DNA from: Achatina immaculata
Lineage: Eukaryota; Mollusca; Gastropoda; Stylommatophora; Achatinidae
DNA: 64,000 bases
Assembly (NCBI GenBank): GCA_009760885.1
Contig: CM019693.1
Coordinates: forward strand, 47,436,751 to 47,500,750
Direction of reading: 5' to 3'
The position numbers were made by a program, and so were the translations under genes. This document shows, one piece after another, positions 63,407 through 64,000 of this stretch. The notes under the pieces were generated by a model. That model was not told the DNA's origin and ran no database searches. It saw only the letters and a program-made list of their open reading frames with translations. Positions within the stretch are counted from its first letter, which is position 1, and every line of letters begins with the position of its first letter.

Positions 63407-64000
63407 GCATCATCATCATCATCATGTGCCGTGCCGACTGGCGTTGGCTATTATGCTTCTCCAGAGTACGCGATCCTTCATGCAGGCCATCAGCTCAGTT
63501 GGTGATCTCCTCTCTCACCATCCCGTCAGACTGTCCAGTATCATTTCTCTTGGTCTTCCTCTTGATCTTCTTCCTTCTATTTTTCCTGTTGTTATAATAT
63601 TTTCAATGCCCCCTCTTCTCATTGCATGTCCTATGAAAGTACATTGTCTCTCTCTTATCTTTTTGACAAGGTTTTTTGTCTCTCCAGCTCTTCTCCTACA
63701 TTCTTCATTAGTTATTTTTGCTGTCCAGGGGATTCGCAACATTCTTCTAATAAACCACATTTCTGCTGCTTCCAATGATTTTTGTGCAGACTTGCCTATT
63801 GTCCATGATTCACTTCCATATAACAAGATAGGTTCAATATAGCATTTTAGGACTCGTTTTCTAACATTCATTGATAAGGATGTGTTGGTCAATATGTTTC
63901 TCATTCTCTGAAATGCAGTCTTTGCTTGGCCTGTTCTGTTCCTAATTTCTGTTCTGCATTTCCCATCTGAAGTTATTACTGCTCCAAGATATTTTTTAAG
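63407..64000 (-). mobile_element. LINE family B, 3' part, running off the right edge
   Basis: The tail CATCATCATCATCATCATG at 63,407-63,426 marks the 3' end. The coding sequence 63,515-63,904 has NVRKRVLKCYIEPILLYGSE, EAAEMWFIRRMLRIPWTAK, CTFIGHAMRRGGIENI and GRRSRGRPREMILDSLTGW without a break across about 130 codons; this is the least damaged C-terminal domain of family B in the window. The rest lies outside. Confidence 0.88.

Overview
This window looks like repeat-dense, AT-rich nuclear DNA from an animal, most likely an invertebrate. I found no host gene, no rRNA and no intact tRNA. The organism is inferred only from its transposons: Penelope-like elements (PLEs) with a GIY-YIG endonuclease, several RTE/BovB-type LINEs, a LINE with RNase H, and Tc1, mariner, Tigger/pogo and hAT DNA transposons. 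I cannot name the species. LINE family letters A to E are my own labels.

Layout. 0-2.2 kb: three minisatellites. 2.2-8.3 kb: minus-strand LINE family E, sitting in a 39-bp satellite and tandemly duplicated several times. 8.3-13.2 kb: nested minisatellites forming a higher-order repeat. 13.2-17.5 kb: a 57-bp satellite, an inverted-dimer PLE insertion and two copies of an internally deleted LINE derivative. 17.7-22.2 kb: more satellites, a PLE tail and a LINE whose RT motif A region has become an 84-bp tandem repeat. 22.2-25.4 kb: an almost intact 3.2-kb LINE (family A) with target-site duplications (TSDs). 25.5-27.6 kb: a PLE relic carrying a nested LINE B tail. 28-30.4 kb: Tc1 relic and nested LINE fragments. 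30.4-35.8 kb: a 5.4-kb PLE palindrome with a 14-bp TSD. 36-44 kb: satellites, LINE C, and a Tigger relic with two in-frame coding minisatellites. 44-49 kb: RNase H LINE tail, LINE D and an unclassified repeat block. 49.8-53.5 kb: LINE B carrying a complete Tc1 copy. 54.0-55.8 kb: a third PLE inverted dimer, split by a mariner with intact TIRs. 56-64 kb: hAT relic, LINE D tail, satellites, RNase H LINE fragments, and a LINE B that runs off the right edge.

The main result is the PLE insertion structure. Three PLE insertions (13,986-15,441; 30,410-35,836; 54,016-55,808) are inverted dimers with both 3' ends outward, each bracketed by its own 13-15 bp TSD. One has a natural empty site within the window. 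The 3' regions share a short hairpin followed by a GAAAC-GTC segment, resembling a degraded hammerhead ribozyme. A second theme is that minisatellites arise inside transposon sequence (RT motif A, the Tigger DDE region and C-terminus, a LINE tail, an insert in LINE E). By summing approximate array lengths, about a fifth to a quarter of the window is tandem repeat.
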